A DNA stretch of 64,000 nucleotides, taken from the NCBI RefSeq assembly GCF_000308815.1, contig NZ_BAFX01000050.1, positions 60,889 to 124,888 of the forward strand, written 5' to 3'. The stretch comes from Nocardia concava NBRC 100430 (GTDB lineage Bacteria > Actinomycetota > Actinomycetes > Mycobacteriales > Mycobacteriaceae). Below the pieces are notes generated by a model that did not search any database, was not told the DNA's origin, and was given only the letters and a program-made list of their open reading frames with translations. Within the stretch, counting starts at the first letter, position 1; every line of letters begins with the position of its first letter. The position numbers were made by a program, and so were the translations under genes. Positions 8,566 through 16,690 of the stretch are shown one piece after another.

Positions 8566-9252
8566 CTATCCGTAGGAACCGGTTTCGGTGAGGGAGGTCC
8601 TTTTGATGTTGTAAACCTGGCCGAACCAGTCAAATTCGGGGTTGTGTTGGTAGCTGGAGAATGATCGGGTGACGTATCGCTCGTTGGTCGGCCACGGATC
8701 GCCGTAGGTGATGGTTTGTGCTTCGGTGTCGTAGCCGAAGATCACGTGGTTGTGGCCGCCGTTGCCGTCGGTCCATTGGATGTTCGTCTCGATCGGCTGG
8801 TTGGCGTCGATCTGTTGTTGCACGCTGGACAGCTGGGTGAACGCTCGCGAGATCTGAGCGCTGAATCCGGTCTGGGCGTATCCGTGCGCCACCATCGCCA
8901 GGTTGGCCGGGTGGTTCGGGCACTCGCCGACCGGGAACATATCGTGCGCGGCCAGGCAGAAACCGTTCTGGCTGATGGGTTTTCCGAGAAATGCCTCGAT
9001 CGATGCCCCGGTCGCGGCCCAGCACCATTCGTCCCGCTGCTGTACTTGCTGTCCGAAGGGCAGCGTCTTCGCACCCGGGATTTCCGAGCCTGCTTCCGAC
9101 GGCTCTGGAATGCCGAATGTCGGCATCACGCCCTGTGGGCGATGGCCGACGGGCTGCGATGGCGGTACGGGTGCGGGGGGTTGTGCCGCTGTCGCTGCGA
9201 CACTCGCCGCCGAGAACGCCACAACGGCAGCCACACAGAACGCTTTGGTCAT
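8566..9252 (-). CDS. Secreted papain-like cysteine protease family protein
   Basis: 228 residues from the ATG at 9252; a TTG 6 bases upstream lies at a better distance from GGAAGG. An N-terminal signal peptide (MTKAFCVAAVVAFSAASVAATAAQ) is followed by a Pro-rich linker and a C39/C70-type papain fold. The catalytic elements are visible: the Gln and Cys of QQRDEWCWAA, the His of GHNHVIFGYD and the Asp of ITYGDPW. Other paired Cys (FCLA, GECPN) may form disulfides. It is exported and probably cleaves or binds peptides outside the cell. It lies 41 bases downstream of a lipoprotein gene on the same strand. Confidence 0.82.
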   Translation of the reverse strand: MTKAFCVAAVVAFSAASVAATAAQPPAPVPPSQPVGHRPQGVMPTFGIPEPSEAGSEIPGAKTLPFGQQVQQRDEWCWAATGASIEAFLGKPISQNGFCLAAHDMFPVGECPNHPANLAMVAHGYAQTGFSAQISRAFTQLSSVQQQIDANQPIETNIQWTDGNGGHNHVIFGYDTEAQTITYGDPWPTNERYVTRSFSSYQHNPEFDWFGQVYNIKRTSLTETGSYG

Positions 9253-9293
9253 GATCAAGGGCGTTCCTTCCGTAGTCGGTGGAGCAAAGGTCG

Positions 9294-9902
9294 TCAGCCG
9301 GCGAGCGCTGCTCGTAATTGGGTGGGGTTCAACGGCTTACCGATCAGATCGCGCCGCAGTTGTGATGCGATCGCCTGCGCTCCGGTCGCGGTCCAGGCGA
9401 ACCAGGTGTTGGTGTGATGATCCAGCAGCAGCCGGTCCCCGGGGCCGAGGTGAGTCGCCATCTCGCCCTCCTGATTGCCCGAAGCAACCGCGTCGGGGAC
9501 CTGCGATCCATCCGGGCCTACGGTGATCTCCAGGGTGTCGAGGGCATCGCGGTCGTCGAAACGAACCGGGACCGCGAAATACGAGAATCGCCCGAGATGG
9601 TCGACCGCGTCATCACCCGCGAAGAACGCGGGAGCGATCACGTACACGGGCACGGTGCGCGAAGGATCCGGATGCGCCGCCAATTGGGCAGACCCCAATT
9701 GCGCTGCCGCGAACGACGACAGCAGCTTCGCGCACCGAGTGCTCGTCACGGTGTCCGCGACAGCGGCCGCCTCCGCGGTAGACAGGCGCGAATCCGCACC
9801 CTGGGGTCGGGATGAACACCCGCCGACAGCCAACAACCCTGCCAGGACAATGCCTGTCGCCCCTCGCACCAGACCCCTCGACGCATTCTGCTGACGGATC
9901 AC
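9294..9902 (-). CDS. Lipoprotein of unknown function
   Basis: 202 residues starting with GTG at 9902. The signal segment GIVLAGLLAVGGCSS gives a lipobox with Cys near residue 29. The mature protein contains FLAGDDAV-like and TNTWFAWTATGAQAIASQL segments but no family I recognise. The papain-like protease gene follows on the same strand after 41 bases, so the two may be cotranscribed and act together at the cell surface. Confidence 0.65.
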   Translation of the reverse strand: MIRQQNASRGLVRGATGIVLAGLLAVGGCSSRPQGADSRLSTAEAAAVADTVTSTRCAKLLSSFAAAQLGSAQLAAHPDPSRTVPVYVIAPAFFAGDDAVDHLGRFSYFAVPVRFDDRDALDTLEITVGPDGSQVPDAVASGNQEGEMATHLGPGDRLLLDHHTNTWFAWTATGAQAIASQLRRDLIGKPLNPTQLRAALAG

Positions 9903-10403
9903 AGGCGGATGCTAATCCATATTGCAGCCTGCACTTATCCGCCATCGCCATCGCCGAGTTCGCTGCGGCGAGTCGGACAATTGCCATCGGACGCCTGCCG
10001 CGATCGATCACGCGCCAACCCATCAACGACCGAATAGCACAATGTCGACCAACACTGGAATCGGCAATGCAGGACGTTCTGCCGACTGCGGGCCGACACC
10101 GCCACTTGATCTTCCGCTGCGACCCGCTGGCCGGTTCGGTCAGCGCGTCAGCGGCAGGAGCGGATGTTGGTATGAGCAGCTTGCAGCAAGATCATCCGGG
10201 CTAATCTCGCACTATTGCAGCGGAATTGGCCTTTTGACATCGTACGGCGGCGGAAAGTGCGGGATGAGGCCGGTTTCCGGGGACCGGCAGTGCAGTGCGT
10301 TCACCAGCGCTGCGGCTGTGTTGAACCGCGCGGGGCGCGGTAACTGCGGATGGTATGGGTGTGGCGTTGGGTTGGGGCGGTCAGCGTGCTGCTGCGCAGC
10401 GGC
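9903..10403. other. 500-bp intergenic region, nothing recognised
   Basis: Between the lipoprotein start and the HxlR stop. Open frames on both strands lack ribosome sites and codon bias. The sequence is less GC-rich than the surroundings. It probably holds the promoter of the lipoprotein-protease pair; no hairpin or repeat was found. Confidence 0.4.
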
Positions 10404-10940
10404 TCAGGGGCGACTGGCGTCGGACCGAGCCGCGGCGGCTTCGTAGGCGGCGGTGAGGTCGGCGAGGACGCCGTCGGTGGGGGAGGGTTTGCGGTGTAGG
10501 TGGGTGTTGCGGAGTTCGGCCATGAAACGGTCCCACATTGGGGGGCCGCCTGCGGCTAGGAGTTCGGCGCGGATGGTCAGTTCGGGGGTGGTGTCGAGCC
10601 AGCGTGCGCCCCAGGCGCCGAGTTGGGCCAGGACCGGGACGAGCTGGATCGCTGCCTCGGTGAGGTGGTATTCGACCTTTTGGCGGTGGCTGGGGTCGTC
10701 GTCGCGGGTGAGCAGGCCGGCCTCGACGAGTTTGGACAGGCGGGCGGAGAGGATGTTGGAGGCTATGCCCTCCATGGATCCGGCGAGTAGTTCGCGGAAG
10801 TGGGTCCAGCCGCCGAACATGATGTCGCGCAGCACGATCAGGCTCCAGCGGTCGCCGAGTAGTTCGACCGTCATGTTGATCGGGCAGCCCGACTTGCCGC
10901 GCGGCACCGGCAGCTTGTCGGTGACAACTGGTTGCAGCAC
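10404..10940 (-). CDS. HxlR-family winged-helix regulator
   Basis: 178 residues. The N-terminal winged helix has the family signature CPINMTVELLGDRWSLIVLR, including the N-terminal Cys often used for redox or electrophile sensing, then HFRELL and ILSARLSKLVEAGLL. The C-terminal tail is unusually long (about 75 residues). It is divergent from a RibD-type reductase gene with 57 bases between starts, so it most likely controls that gene. Confidence 0.88.
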   Translation of the reverse strand: MLQPVVTDKLPVPRGKSGCPINMTVELLGDRWSLIVLRDIMFGGWTHFRELLAGSMEGIASNILSARLSKLVEAGLLTRDDDPSHRQKVEYHLTEAAIQLVPVLAQLGAWGARWLDTTPELTIRAELLAAGGPPMWDRFMAELRNTHLHRKPSPTDGVLADLTAAYEAAAARSDASRP

Positions 10941-10997
10941 AAGATCAGTCTAGGTAGCTTCGAAACTGATTGCATGTTGCAACCAGAAGGAGTGTCG

Positions 10998-11642
10998 ATG
11001 ACGCAGATGGTGCGAGTTCACAACTTCAATATCTCCAGCGACGGATACGGGGCCGGGAAGAATCAGAGCCTCGAACGCCCCTTCGGCGACGGGGATCCGA
11101 CCGCTTTGTTCGCCTGGTCGGGCGCGACGGCCCACGCCCCCACTCGCACCGAACCCGGCGGCAGCTGGGGCTTCGACGACTACTGCACCCGCGAATGGCA
11201 TCGCAATATCGGCGCGGAGATCATGGGCCGCAATAAATTCGGCCCTCAGCGCGGTCCGTGGGAGAACTACGACTGGGAGGGCTGGTGGGGTGACGAACCC
11301 CCGTTCGGCACACCGGTATTCGTTTTGACCCATCACGTGCGCCCCTCGATCACGCGCGGCCGCACCACATTCCACTTCCTGAATGCCTCCCCGAAGGAAG
11401 CCCTGGCCCAGGCCCTCGAAGCCGCCGACGGCAAGGATGTCCGCATCGGCGGTGGCGTGGCCACCATCCGCGCCTTCCTCGAAGCCGACCTCATCGACAC
11501 CCTTCACGTCGCGGTAGCCCCGGTCGCCTTCGGTCAGGGCGAGCGCTTGTGGACCACCCCCGAAGAACTCACCGACCGCTTCCACCTCGAACAAATCCCC
11601 AGCCCCAGCGGCGTAACCCACCACTTCCTCTGGCGTAAATAA
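10998..11642 (+). CDS. RibD C-terminal/dihydrofolate-reductase-like protein
   Basis: 214 residues from the ATG at 10998, preceded by AGAAGGAG. It has the RibD_C fold found in many small actinobacterial NADPH-dependent reductases: HNFNISSDGYGAG near the N-terminus, VFVLTHHVRPSI in the middle and IGGGVATIRAFLEADLIDTL at the nucleotide-binding end. It is not the riboflavin enzyme itself, since the deaminase domain is absent. Divergence from HxlR suggests induction by a small molecule. The substrate is unknown. Confidence 0.82.
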   Translation: MTQMVRVHNFNISSDGYGAGKNQSLERPFGDGDPTALFAWSGATAHAPTRTEPGGSWGFDDYCTREWHRNIGAEIMGRNKFGPQRGPWENYDWEGWWGDEPPFGTPVFVLTHHVRPSITRGRTTFHFLNASPKEALAQALEAADGKDVRIGGGVATIRAFLEADLIDTLHVAVAPVAFGQGERLWTTPEELTDRFHLEQIPSPSGVTHHFLWRK

Positions 11643-11731
11643 CCACCCGCGTCCACGGGCGGCACACTGTGAAAGCGTCATATTTCAGAGTTGTGTCGCT
11701 TGTGGACACCTCGAGGTGGTATGACTTCCCG

Positions 11732-11911
11732 GTGGCATGGACTTTGCGGCTCAGCGAGGACGAAGAAGCTGCGCTGAGTGCGCAGGCGGCGATGGAAGGG
11801 CGATCGAAACAGGAGATCGCCCGGGATGCCATCCGTAACTACATCACTCGGCACAAGACGTGGGATGACTATCTGTCGGATGGGCCGGTTGTCTATGGGA
11901 AGGCCGGTTAG
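11732..11911 (+). CDS. Ribbon-helix-helix (CopG-type) antitoxin, orphan
   Basis: 59 residues from a GTG at 11732 (VAWTLRLSEDEEAALSAQ). The pattern EGRSKQEIARDAIRNYI is a typical RHH DNA-binding antitoxin core. A longer in-frame start at 11669 has no good ribosome site. No toxin follows: the next gene is a convergent kinase whose stop overlaps this gene's stop. It is either a solitary regulator or the remnant of a toxin-antitoxin pair. Confidence 0.7.
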   Translation: MAWTLRLSEDEEAALSAQAAMEGRSKQEIARDAIRNYITRHKTWDDYLSDGPVVYGKAG

Positions 11912-13296
11912 GGGTAGTAGGTGTCCCTGACCTCCGCGTAGCGCTGGCGGATGGCCGCGCCGATTCCCGCGGCGAGCGAATGGAATTCGGTCCCGGCGGG
12001 TGTGGGCCAGCGCGGTGGGCGGGGGCCGCCGCGCAGAGCCCAAGCGGCTTGGCGGGCCGCGCCTAACGCCACGTATTCGCTCGGATTCGGGACGGTGACG
12101 GTGCGGCCGAAGATGGTGGCGGCCGCGTGCGCGATCAGCCGCGAGCGGGAAGCCCCGCCGATCAACAGGATTCGATGCGGGACCGTCGGCAGCCGGTCCA
12201 GCCCGTCGGCGATATTGCACAGCATGCCCTCGATGGCCGCGCGCGCCAGATGATGCGGGCGCATGGTGTGCGGCCGCAGCCCGTGCAGACTGCCGGTGGC
12301 GTGCGGGAGATTCGGGGTGCGCTCGCCGGTGAGATAGGGCAGCAGGATGAGACCGTCGGCGCCGGCGGGGGATTGGGCCGCGAGGACCTCCAGGCCCGAC
12401 ACATCGGTGCCGAGCAGGACGGCGGTGGCGTCCAGGACGCGGGCGGCGTTTAGCGTGCATACCAGCGGTAGGAACGCTCCGGTGGCGTCGGCGAAACCGT
12501 TGACCGCGCCGGAGGGGTCGGCGCTGGGTTGCGTGGCGCGGGTGAAGACGGTGCCGCTGGTGCCCAGCGAGACCACCACATCGCCGTCCTCGATCCCCAA
12601 ACCCAATGCGGCGGCGGCATTGTCACCGGTGCCCGCCGCCACTAATCGGCCGCCGGGAGTGTGTCCCGCGATCTCGGCGGGCGCGAGCACCCGGGGCAGC
12701 GCCGGACTGCGGCCGCGGAAGGCCATCGACAAAAGATCGGGCCGATAGGTCCCGTCGGCGGGCGACCAGTACCCGGTGCCCGACGCGTCACCGCGATCGG
12801 TGGTGGGTTCGGTGGCCGGATCCCCGCCGCGCAGTTGCCAAGTCAGATAATCGTGCGGCAACAACACGCGGACTGTTCGGTCGGCCAACTCGGGTTCGTG
12901 ATCCGCGAACCATCGCAGCTTCGCCACCGTATGCGCCGCCAGCGGCACACTCCCCACCGCGTCCGCCCACGCCTGCGGCCCGCCGAGCTCGCGCACCAGC
13001 TGCGAGGCCGCCTCCGCCGACCGAGTGTCGTTCCACAGCAGCGCGTCCCGCACCGGATGCCCGGAGGCGTCCAGCACCACCAGCCCGTGCTGCTGCCCGG
13101 CCACCGCGATGGCCTCCACATCGCGCATCATGCGGTCGCATGCCGCGCGCAGGGCCTCCCACCACATGTCCGGCGGCACTTCCGTCCCGTCGTGGTGTGG
13201 AATCTGGCGGTGCCGCAATACCGTTCCGGTATCGGCGTCGCACACCACGATCTTGCAGGACTGTGTGGACGAATCCACTCCGGCAACGACCGTCAT
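11908..13296 (-). CDS. xylB: Xylulokinase-like FGGY kinase
   Basis: 462 residues. It opens with the FGGY phosphate loop GVDSSTQSCKIVVCD, has the sugar-binding AGQQHGLVVLD and LLWNDTRS typical of xylulokinases, and ends with SLGTSGTVF and ILLIGGASRSRLIAH of the ATP-binding half. It should phosphorylate D-xylulose or a close ketose. It is directly downstream of a zinc alcohol dehydrogenase (14 bases), the classic polyol route in which arabinitol or xylitol is oxidised to xylulose and then phosphorylated. Confidence 0.88.
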   Translation of the reverse strand: MTVVAGVDSSTQSCKIVVCDADTGTVLRHRQIPHHDGTEVPPDMWWEALRAACDRMMRDVEAIAVAGQQHGLVVLDASGHPVRDALLWNDTRSAEAASQLVRELGGPQAWADAVGSVPLAAHTVAKLRWFADHEPELADRTVRVLLPHDYLTWQLRGGDPATEPTTDRGDASGTGYWSPADGTYRPDLLSMAFRGRSPALPRVLAPAEIAGHTPGGRLVAAGTGDNAAAALGLGIEDGDVVVSLGTSGTVFTRATQPSADPSGAVNGFADATGAFLPLVCTLNAARVLDATAVLLGTDVSGLEVLAAQSPAGADGLILLPYLTGERTPNLPHATGSLHGLRPHTMRPHHLARAAIEGMLCNIADGLDRLPTVPHRILLIGGASRSRLIAHAAATIFGRTVTVPNPSEYVALGAARQAAWALRGGPRPPRWPTPAGTEFHSLAAGIGAAIRQRYAEVRDTYYP

Positions 13297-13310
13297 TGGC
13301 CCCTACCTGT

Positions 13311-14336
13311 CTATCGTGCCGCCCGTCGTCCGGGATGCAGCTGGATCTTGCGTCCGGTGCCCGCGCGGAAAGTCCGCAGGGCATCGGCGAATTCGTCGAG
13401 GGCGAAATCGTGGGTGATCACGGTGTCGGCGTCGATCACGCCCTCACCCACCAGGTCCACGGCCCGGCCGAAGCTGTGCAGCACGGCCATCGACCCCACG
13501 ATCTTGATCTCGTCGTTGTAGATGCGGAACGGTGAGATGCTCGCGCGCGCCGCCGCCGGGGCGACGCCGAACTGCTGATAGGTGCCCCCGCGCCGGACCC
13601 GGGACAGCCCGTCCTCGATCGCGGCCACCGTTCCGCTGCAATCGATCACGATCTCCCAGCCCTCCGGCCGGTCCATCTGGTCGGCCGAGATGGTGGCCGC
13701 GTCCGCGCCCAGCGTGCGCGCGATGGCCAGCCGATCGGCATTGGTGTCCACCATGGACACCGACGCCGCACCCGCCGCGATCGCCAGCTGCAGCATGAGC
13801 AGCCCCATGGTGCCCGCCCCGTAGATCAGATAGTGCGACCCGAGTTGCCGTGGCAGCACATCGAATCCGTGCACCGCGCACGAGAGCGGTTCCACCAGTG
13901 CGCCGTGCGCGGGCGGCACGTGCCCGGGTAGTCGATAACAGTTGGCGGCGGGCACTTTCACGTACTCGGCCATGGCGCCGTCCACGGTGTCGCCGATGGC
14001 GCCCCAGTTCTCGCACAGATTGCCGCGCCCGATGGCGCAGTAGTGGCAGCGCCCGCAGAACAGCGAGGGATCCACCGCCACCCGATCGCCCACCCGCACC
14101 CCGGCCCTTCTCGAGGTCGGCACCGCCGCGCCCAAGGCAACGACTTCCCCGGCGAATTCGTGCCCCGGCACGATCGGATAGGGCGTTGGCGGGAATTCAC
14201 CCTCGACGATATGGATATCCGTACCGCATATGCCGACCGCGTCCACTCGGATCACCACTTCACCCGCGCCGGGTGTGGGATCCGGAACAGATTCGACCGA
14301 GAACTGTCCGGGCTTCTCGAACACCAAGGCGCGCAT
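13311..14336 (-). CDS. Zinc-dependent polyol/alcohol dehydrogenase
   Basis: 341 residues from MRALVFEKPGQF (ATG 14336; 14348 is also possible). It is a medium-chain dehydrogenase with the catalytic zinc site CGTDIHI and GHEFAGEV, the structural zinc cysteines FCGRCHYCAIGRGNLC, and the NAD-binding stretch YGAGTMGLLMLQLA followed by VDTNADR, whose Asp favours NAD over NADP. Similarity is greatest to sorbitol/arabinitol-type dehydrogenases. With the downstream xylulokinase it forms a probable polyol pathway. A palindromic repeat lies upstream. Confidence 0.85.
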   Translation of the reverse strand: MRALVFEKPGQFSVESVPDPTPGAGEVVIRVDAVGICGTDIHIVEGEFPPTPYPIVPGHEFAGEVVALGAAVPTSRRAGVRVGDRVAVDPSLFCGRCHYCAIGRGNLCENWGAIGDTVDGAMAEYVKVPAANCYRLPGHVPPAHGALVEPLSCAVHGFDVLPRQLGSHYLIYGAGTMGLLMLQLAIAAGAASVSMVDTNADRLAIARTLGADAATISADQMDRPEGWEIVIDCSGTVAAIEDGLSRVRRGGTYQQFGVAPAAARASISPFRIYNDEIKIVGSMAVLHSFGRAVDLVGEGVIDADTVITHDFALDEFADALRTFRAGTGRKIQLHPGRRAAR

Positions 14337-14392
14337 AGCAATAACCATGCACCCGCGCGCCACGCGTTCGACGCGTTTTACGCAATAGCAAT

Positions 14393-14472
14393 GCATTCCC
14401 GTCATTCCGGCATGTTTTTGGCCGGAATCCACCTGGATTCCGGCCAACAGCACGCCGGAATGACGGGAATGC
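14393..14472. repeat. Palindromic interspersed element, copy 1
   Basis: A long inverted repeat. The left arm begins GCATTCCCGTCATTCCGGC and the right arm ends GCCGGAATGACGGGAATGC; between them GGCCGGAATCC pairs with GGATTCCGGCC. Two more copies occur at 17690 and 36302. It sits in the gap upstream of the polyol dehydrogenase. It could act as a REP-like element, transcript stabiliser or terminator; no transposase is nearby. Confidence 0.85.
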
Positions 14473-14504
14473 GTCCGGGGTCACGGGAATGTGTCGGGAG
14501 TCGA

Positions 14505-15512
14505 TCACGGGAGTGCCTGGTACCAGAAGGCGGTCGAGGCCACGTGCGCCTGGTCGAGCGGGAGGTAGTGCCCGTCCTCGCGCCAGCCCAGCGCCTGTAC
14601 GGTCGCGCGTAGCCCGTGGTCGAAACAGATGGGGTCGGGAATGTGCCAGCGGTACATGCCGAATCGCTGGTGCGGTTCGTAGATTCGATGCGGCGGCAAC
14701 ACCTGCGGCATGCCCAGATAGGGGGATGAGTAGGGGCGATAAGAGCCCTCGAGATCGAAATTCCAGGCCCCGCCGAAATAATCCTCGGTACCGGTGCCGC
14801 ACACCGTCGGGAATTCGGCGTCATCGTCGAGATAGAACTTCAGCTCGCCCTCACCCCACCAGCCCGCCGCGCGCGGCTGCACGGCCAGATATGTCCCCGC
14901 GTACCGGCCCGGCCCGCCCTCGATTTCGACGATGGGATGCTCGGCCGGACTGCCCAGCGGATCGCTGCAGCGCCACCGGGCGTGGAGATACCCGGCGGCG
15001 CCCGGTAACTCCTCCTCCAGATAGGTGATCTGGTAGTAGACGGGCGCGGTGCGCTCGGACCCGTTGTGCAGGGTGATCAGCGCGCGATGGTGGAAGGGCA
15101 TGGGCCAGTAGCTGTTCAGACCTCCGGCGGGCGCGACCACCACCATGGCGGAGTTGATCAGCGCCAGCTCCTCCCAGCCGTTGCAGAAGAAGTCGCCCAG
15201 CGGCACCGCGACGGCCGGTTCCGCGGCGTCGTCCCAATACATCTGGAGCGTGAAGTCGCGCAGCAGCCCGCGATCGGTGGTGAGCCACAGATGCCGGATC
15301 ACGCCGGGCCCGGAAACATCGGCGAGCGTGGCGGTTTCCCCCGGTGGCAGGTCGATCGACGGCGACACCTTCCAGCCGCGTCCCAGCCCCGCCGCCGCGA
15401 ATGCGCCTGTCCCGGAAATGGCCCGGCCGCCCCCGCCGGGCTCGCCGGTGGGGTTCTCCGCACTCACCGAGCGGGTGCGCCGACCGTCCAGTTCCCAAAT
15501 CTCGTGCACCAT
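14505..15512 (-). CDS. DUF2961 / GH172-like glycoside hydrolase
   Basis: 335 residues from MVHEIWELDGRRTRS; an upstream in-frame start at 15674 would run through a terminator hairpin. The whole DUF2961 pattern is visible: GPGVIRHLWLTTD, GDFFCNGWEELALINSAMV, NSYWPMPFHHRALI, YLDDDAEFPTVCGTGTEDYF and QRFGMYRWHIPDPICF. The family, now GH172, contains difructose-anhydride enzymes and exo-D-arabinofuranosidases. No signal peptide is seen. Its neighbours (polyol dehydrogenase, xylulokinase) make arabinosides a sensible guess. Confidence 0.85.
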   Translation of the reverse strand: MVHEIWELDGRRTRSVSAENPTGEPGGGGRAISGTGAFAAAGLGRGWKVSPSIDLPPGETATLADVSGPGVIRHLWLTTDRGLLRDFTLQMYWDDAAEPAVAVPLGDFFCNGWEELALINSAMVVVAPAGGLNSYWPMPFHHRALITLHNGSERTAPVYYQITYLEEELPGAAGYLHARWRCSDPLGSPAEHPIVEIEGGPGRYAGTYLAVQPRAAGWWGEGELKFYLDDDAEFPTVCGTGTEDYFGGAWNFDLEGSYRPYSSPYLGMPQVLPPHRIYEPHQRFGMYRWHIPDPICFDHGLRATVQALGWREDGHYLPLDQAHVASTAFWYQALP

Positions 15513-15563
15513 GCGAATTTTCGCACGCACATAACGGGGGACAAGCGGACATGACGCGGACAA

Positions 15564-15604
15564 ACGAATGCCGACGTCGTCCCGTTCGCGACGTCGGCAT
15601 TCGT
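15564..15604. terminator. Hairpin terminator after phosphatase genes
   Basis: Perfect 16-bp stem ACGAATGCCGACGTCG with its complement and a 9-base loop, placed just after the stop of the secreted phosphatase (minus strand) and before the GH172 gene. No long T run, as is usual in high-GC actinomycetes. Confidence 0.75.
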
Positions 15605-15642
15605 GGTACAAGGCCCCGGCCTCCTCGGGCGGGAGCCCGCGG

Positions 15643-16590
15643 TTAACCGCCGAACGAACCGGTGGACAGGCCACCCTTCTCGATCAGCTTGGTGCGCAGC
15701 GCACCCGCGGTCGCGTCGTCGATGCCCAGACCCTCGGACACGAACCGGTCCAGCGAACCGAACGACGACACCGCCTGGATGATCGCCGAGGCCAGGTAGT
15801 CACGCTGCACGCCGAGCACCGGCTCGAACAGCGAACGGTCGGTGACCAGGCCCTGGGCGACCAGCGCGTCCAGGGTGGCCTTGTTGCCGGCCGCCAGGCG
15901 GTCGTTGGAGGCCAGGAAGTTGTCGTAGATCGCGTTCTCGGGGGTGCCGAGGATCTGCATCAGGATCGCGGTCATCCAGCCGGTGCGGTCCTTGCCCGCG
16001 GTGCAGTGGTACATCACCGCGCCATTGGCGCTCGCGATCTCCTTCAGCGCCGTGGCGAACTGGTTGCGGGCGGTCGGATCGGTGACCATCCACTTGTAGT
16101 AGTCGCGCATGTACTGCGCGGCCTTGCCGTCACCCAGCATCTCCTGCTGCACGGTCGGCCCGCCCTGCACGGCCTTGGCGAAGAACAGGTAGAAGTCGTT
16201 GTTCGGGTCGTAGACCGGCAGCGATTCGGCGGGAATCGAGGCCGGCAGCGCGTCGGGATTGGCGGCACGCTCGGTCGGGCTGCGGAAGTCGATGATCTTG
16301 GTGATGCCCGCCGACACCAGCGTTTGCCGATCGCCGTCGGTGAGGCGGTTGAGCGCATCGGCGCGGAAGACCAGGCCCGACTTGATCTTTCCGTTCAGCG
16401 CGAGGGTGCCGCCGATATCGCGCGCGTTGGGCGCGGCGGCGAGCTTGAAGTCCGCGCCGACCGGAGCCTGGTGCACGATCGAGACCGCCGGGGCGGCCAG
16501 CGCCGCCGGGGTCACGGTGATGGGTACGGCGGCGATGAGCGCGGCGGCCACACCGGTGAGCGTGCCGCGCATGGCACGTGAGGTTTTCAC
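15643..16590 (-). CDS. Secreted tyrosine/lipid phosphatase, copy 1 (PtpB-like)
   Basis: 315 residues starting at GTG 16590, placed after AAAGGAAAA. A signal peptide (GTLTGVAAALIAAVPITVTPAALAA) precedes a Y_phosphatase3 domain: AAAPNARDIGGTLALNGKIK near the start, GITKIIDFRSPTERA, and the active-site loop HCTAGKDRTGW (Cys, Lys-Asp and Arg). PtpB of Mycobacterium tuberculosis, a secreted phosphatase acting on phosphotyrosine and phosphoinositides, has a closely similar loop. Its neighbour at 16691 is a paralogue, so this is a tandem duplication. Confidence 0.88.
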   Translation of the reverse strand: MKTSRAMRGTLTGVAAALIAAVPITVTPAALAAPAVSIVHQAPVGADFKLAAAPNARDIGGTLALNGKIKSGLVFRADALNRLTDGDRQTLVSAGITKIIDFRSPTERAANPDALPASIPAESLPVYDPNNDFYLFFAKAVQGGPTVQQEMLGDGKAAQYMRDYYKWMVTDPTARNQFATALKEIASANGAVMYHCTAGKDRTGWMTAILMQILGTPENAIYDNFLASNDRLAAGNKATLDALVAQGLVTDRSLFEPVLGVQRDYLASAIIQAVSSFGSLDRFVSEGLGIDDATAGALRTKLIEKGGLSTGSFGG

Positions 16591-16613
16591 GCGATTTTCC
16601 TTTCGAGACAACG

Positions 16614-16640
16614 CGGTCCGGGGCAGGCTGCCCCGGACCG
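16614..16640. terminator. Hairpin between tandem phosphatase genes
   Basis: 12-bp perfect stem (CGGTCCGGGGCA and its complement) with a 3-base loop in the 100-base gap between the two phosphatase genes. It could partly terminate transcription after the upstream copy, so that the two copies are expressed at different levels. Confidence 0.6.
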
Positions 16641-16690
16641 TTTCGCCGAACCCGGCTCCCACACGCGAGCTCGGCTGCGCTGCGGAGGTC

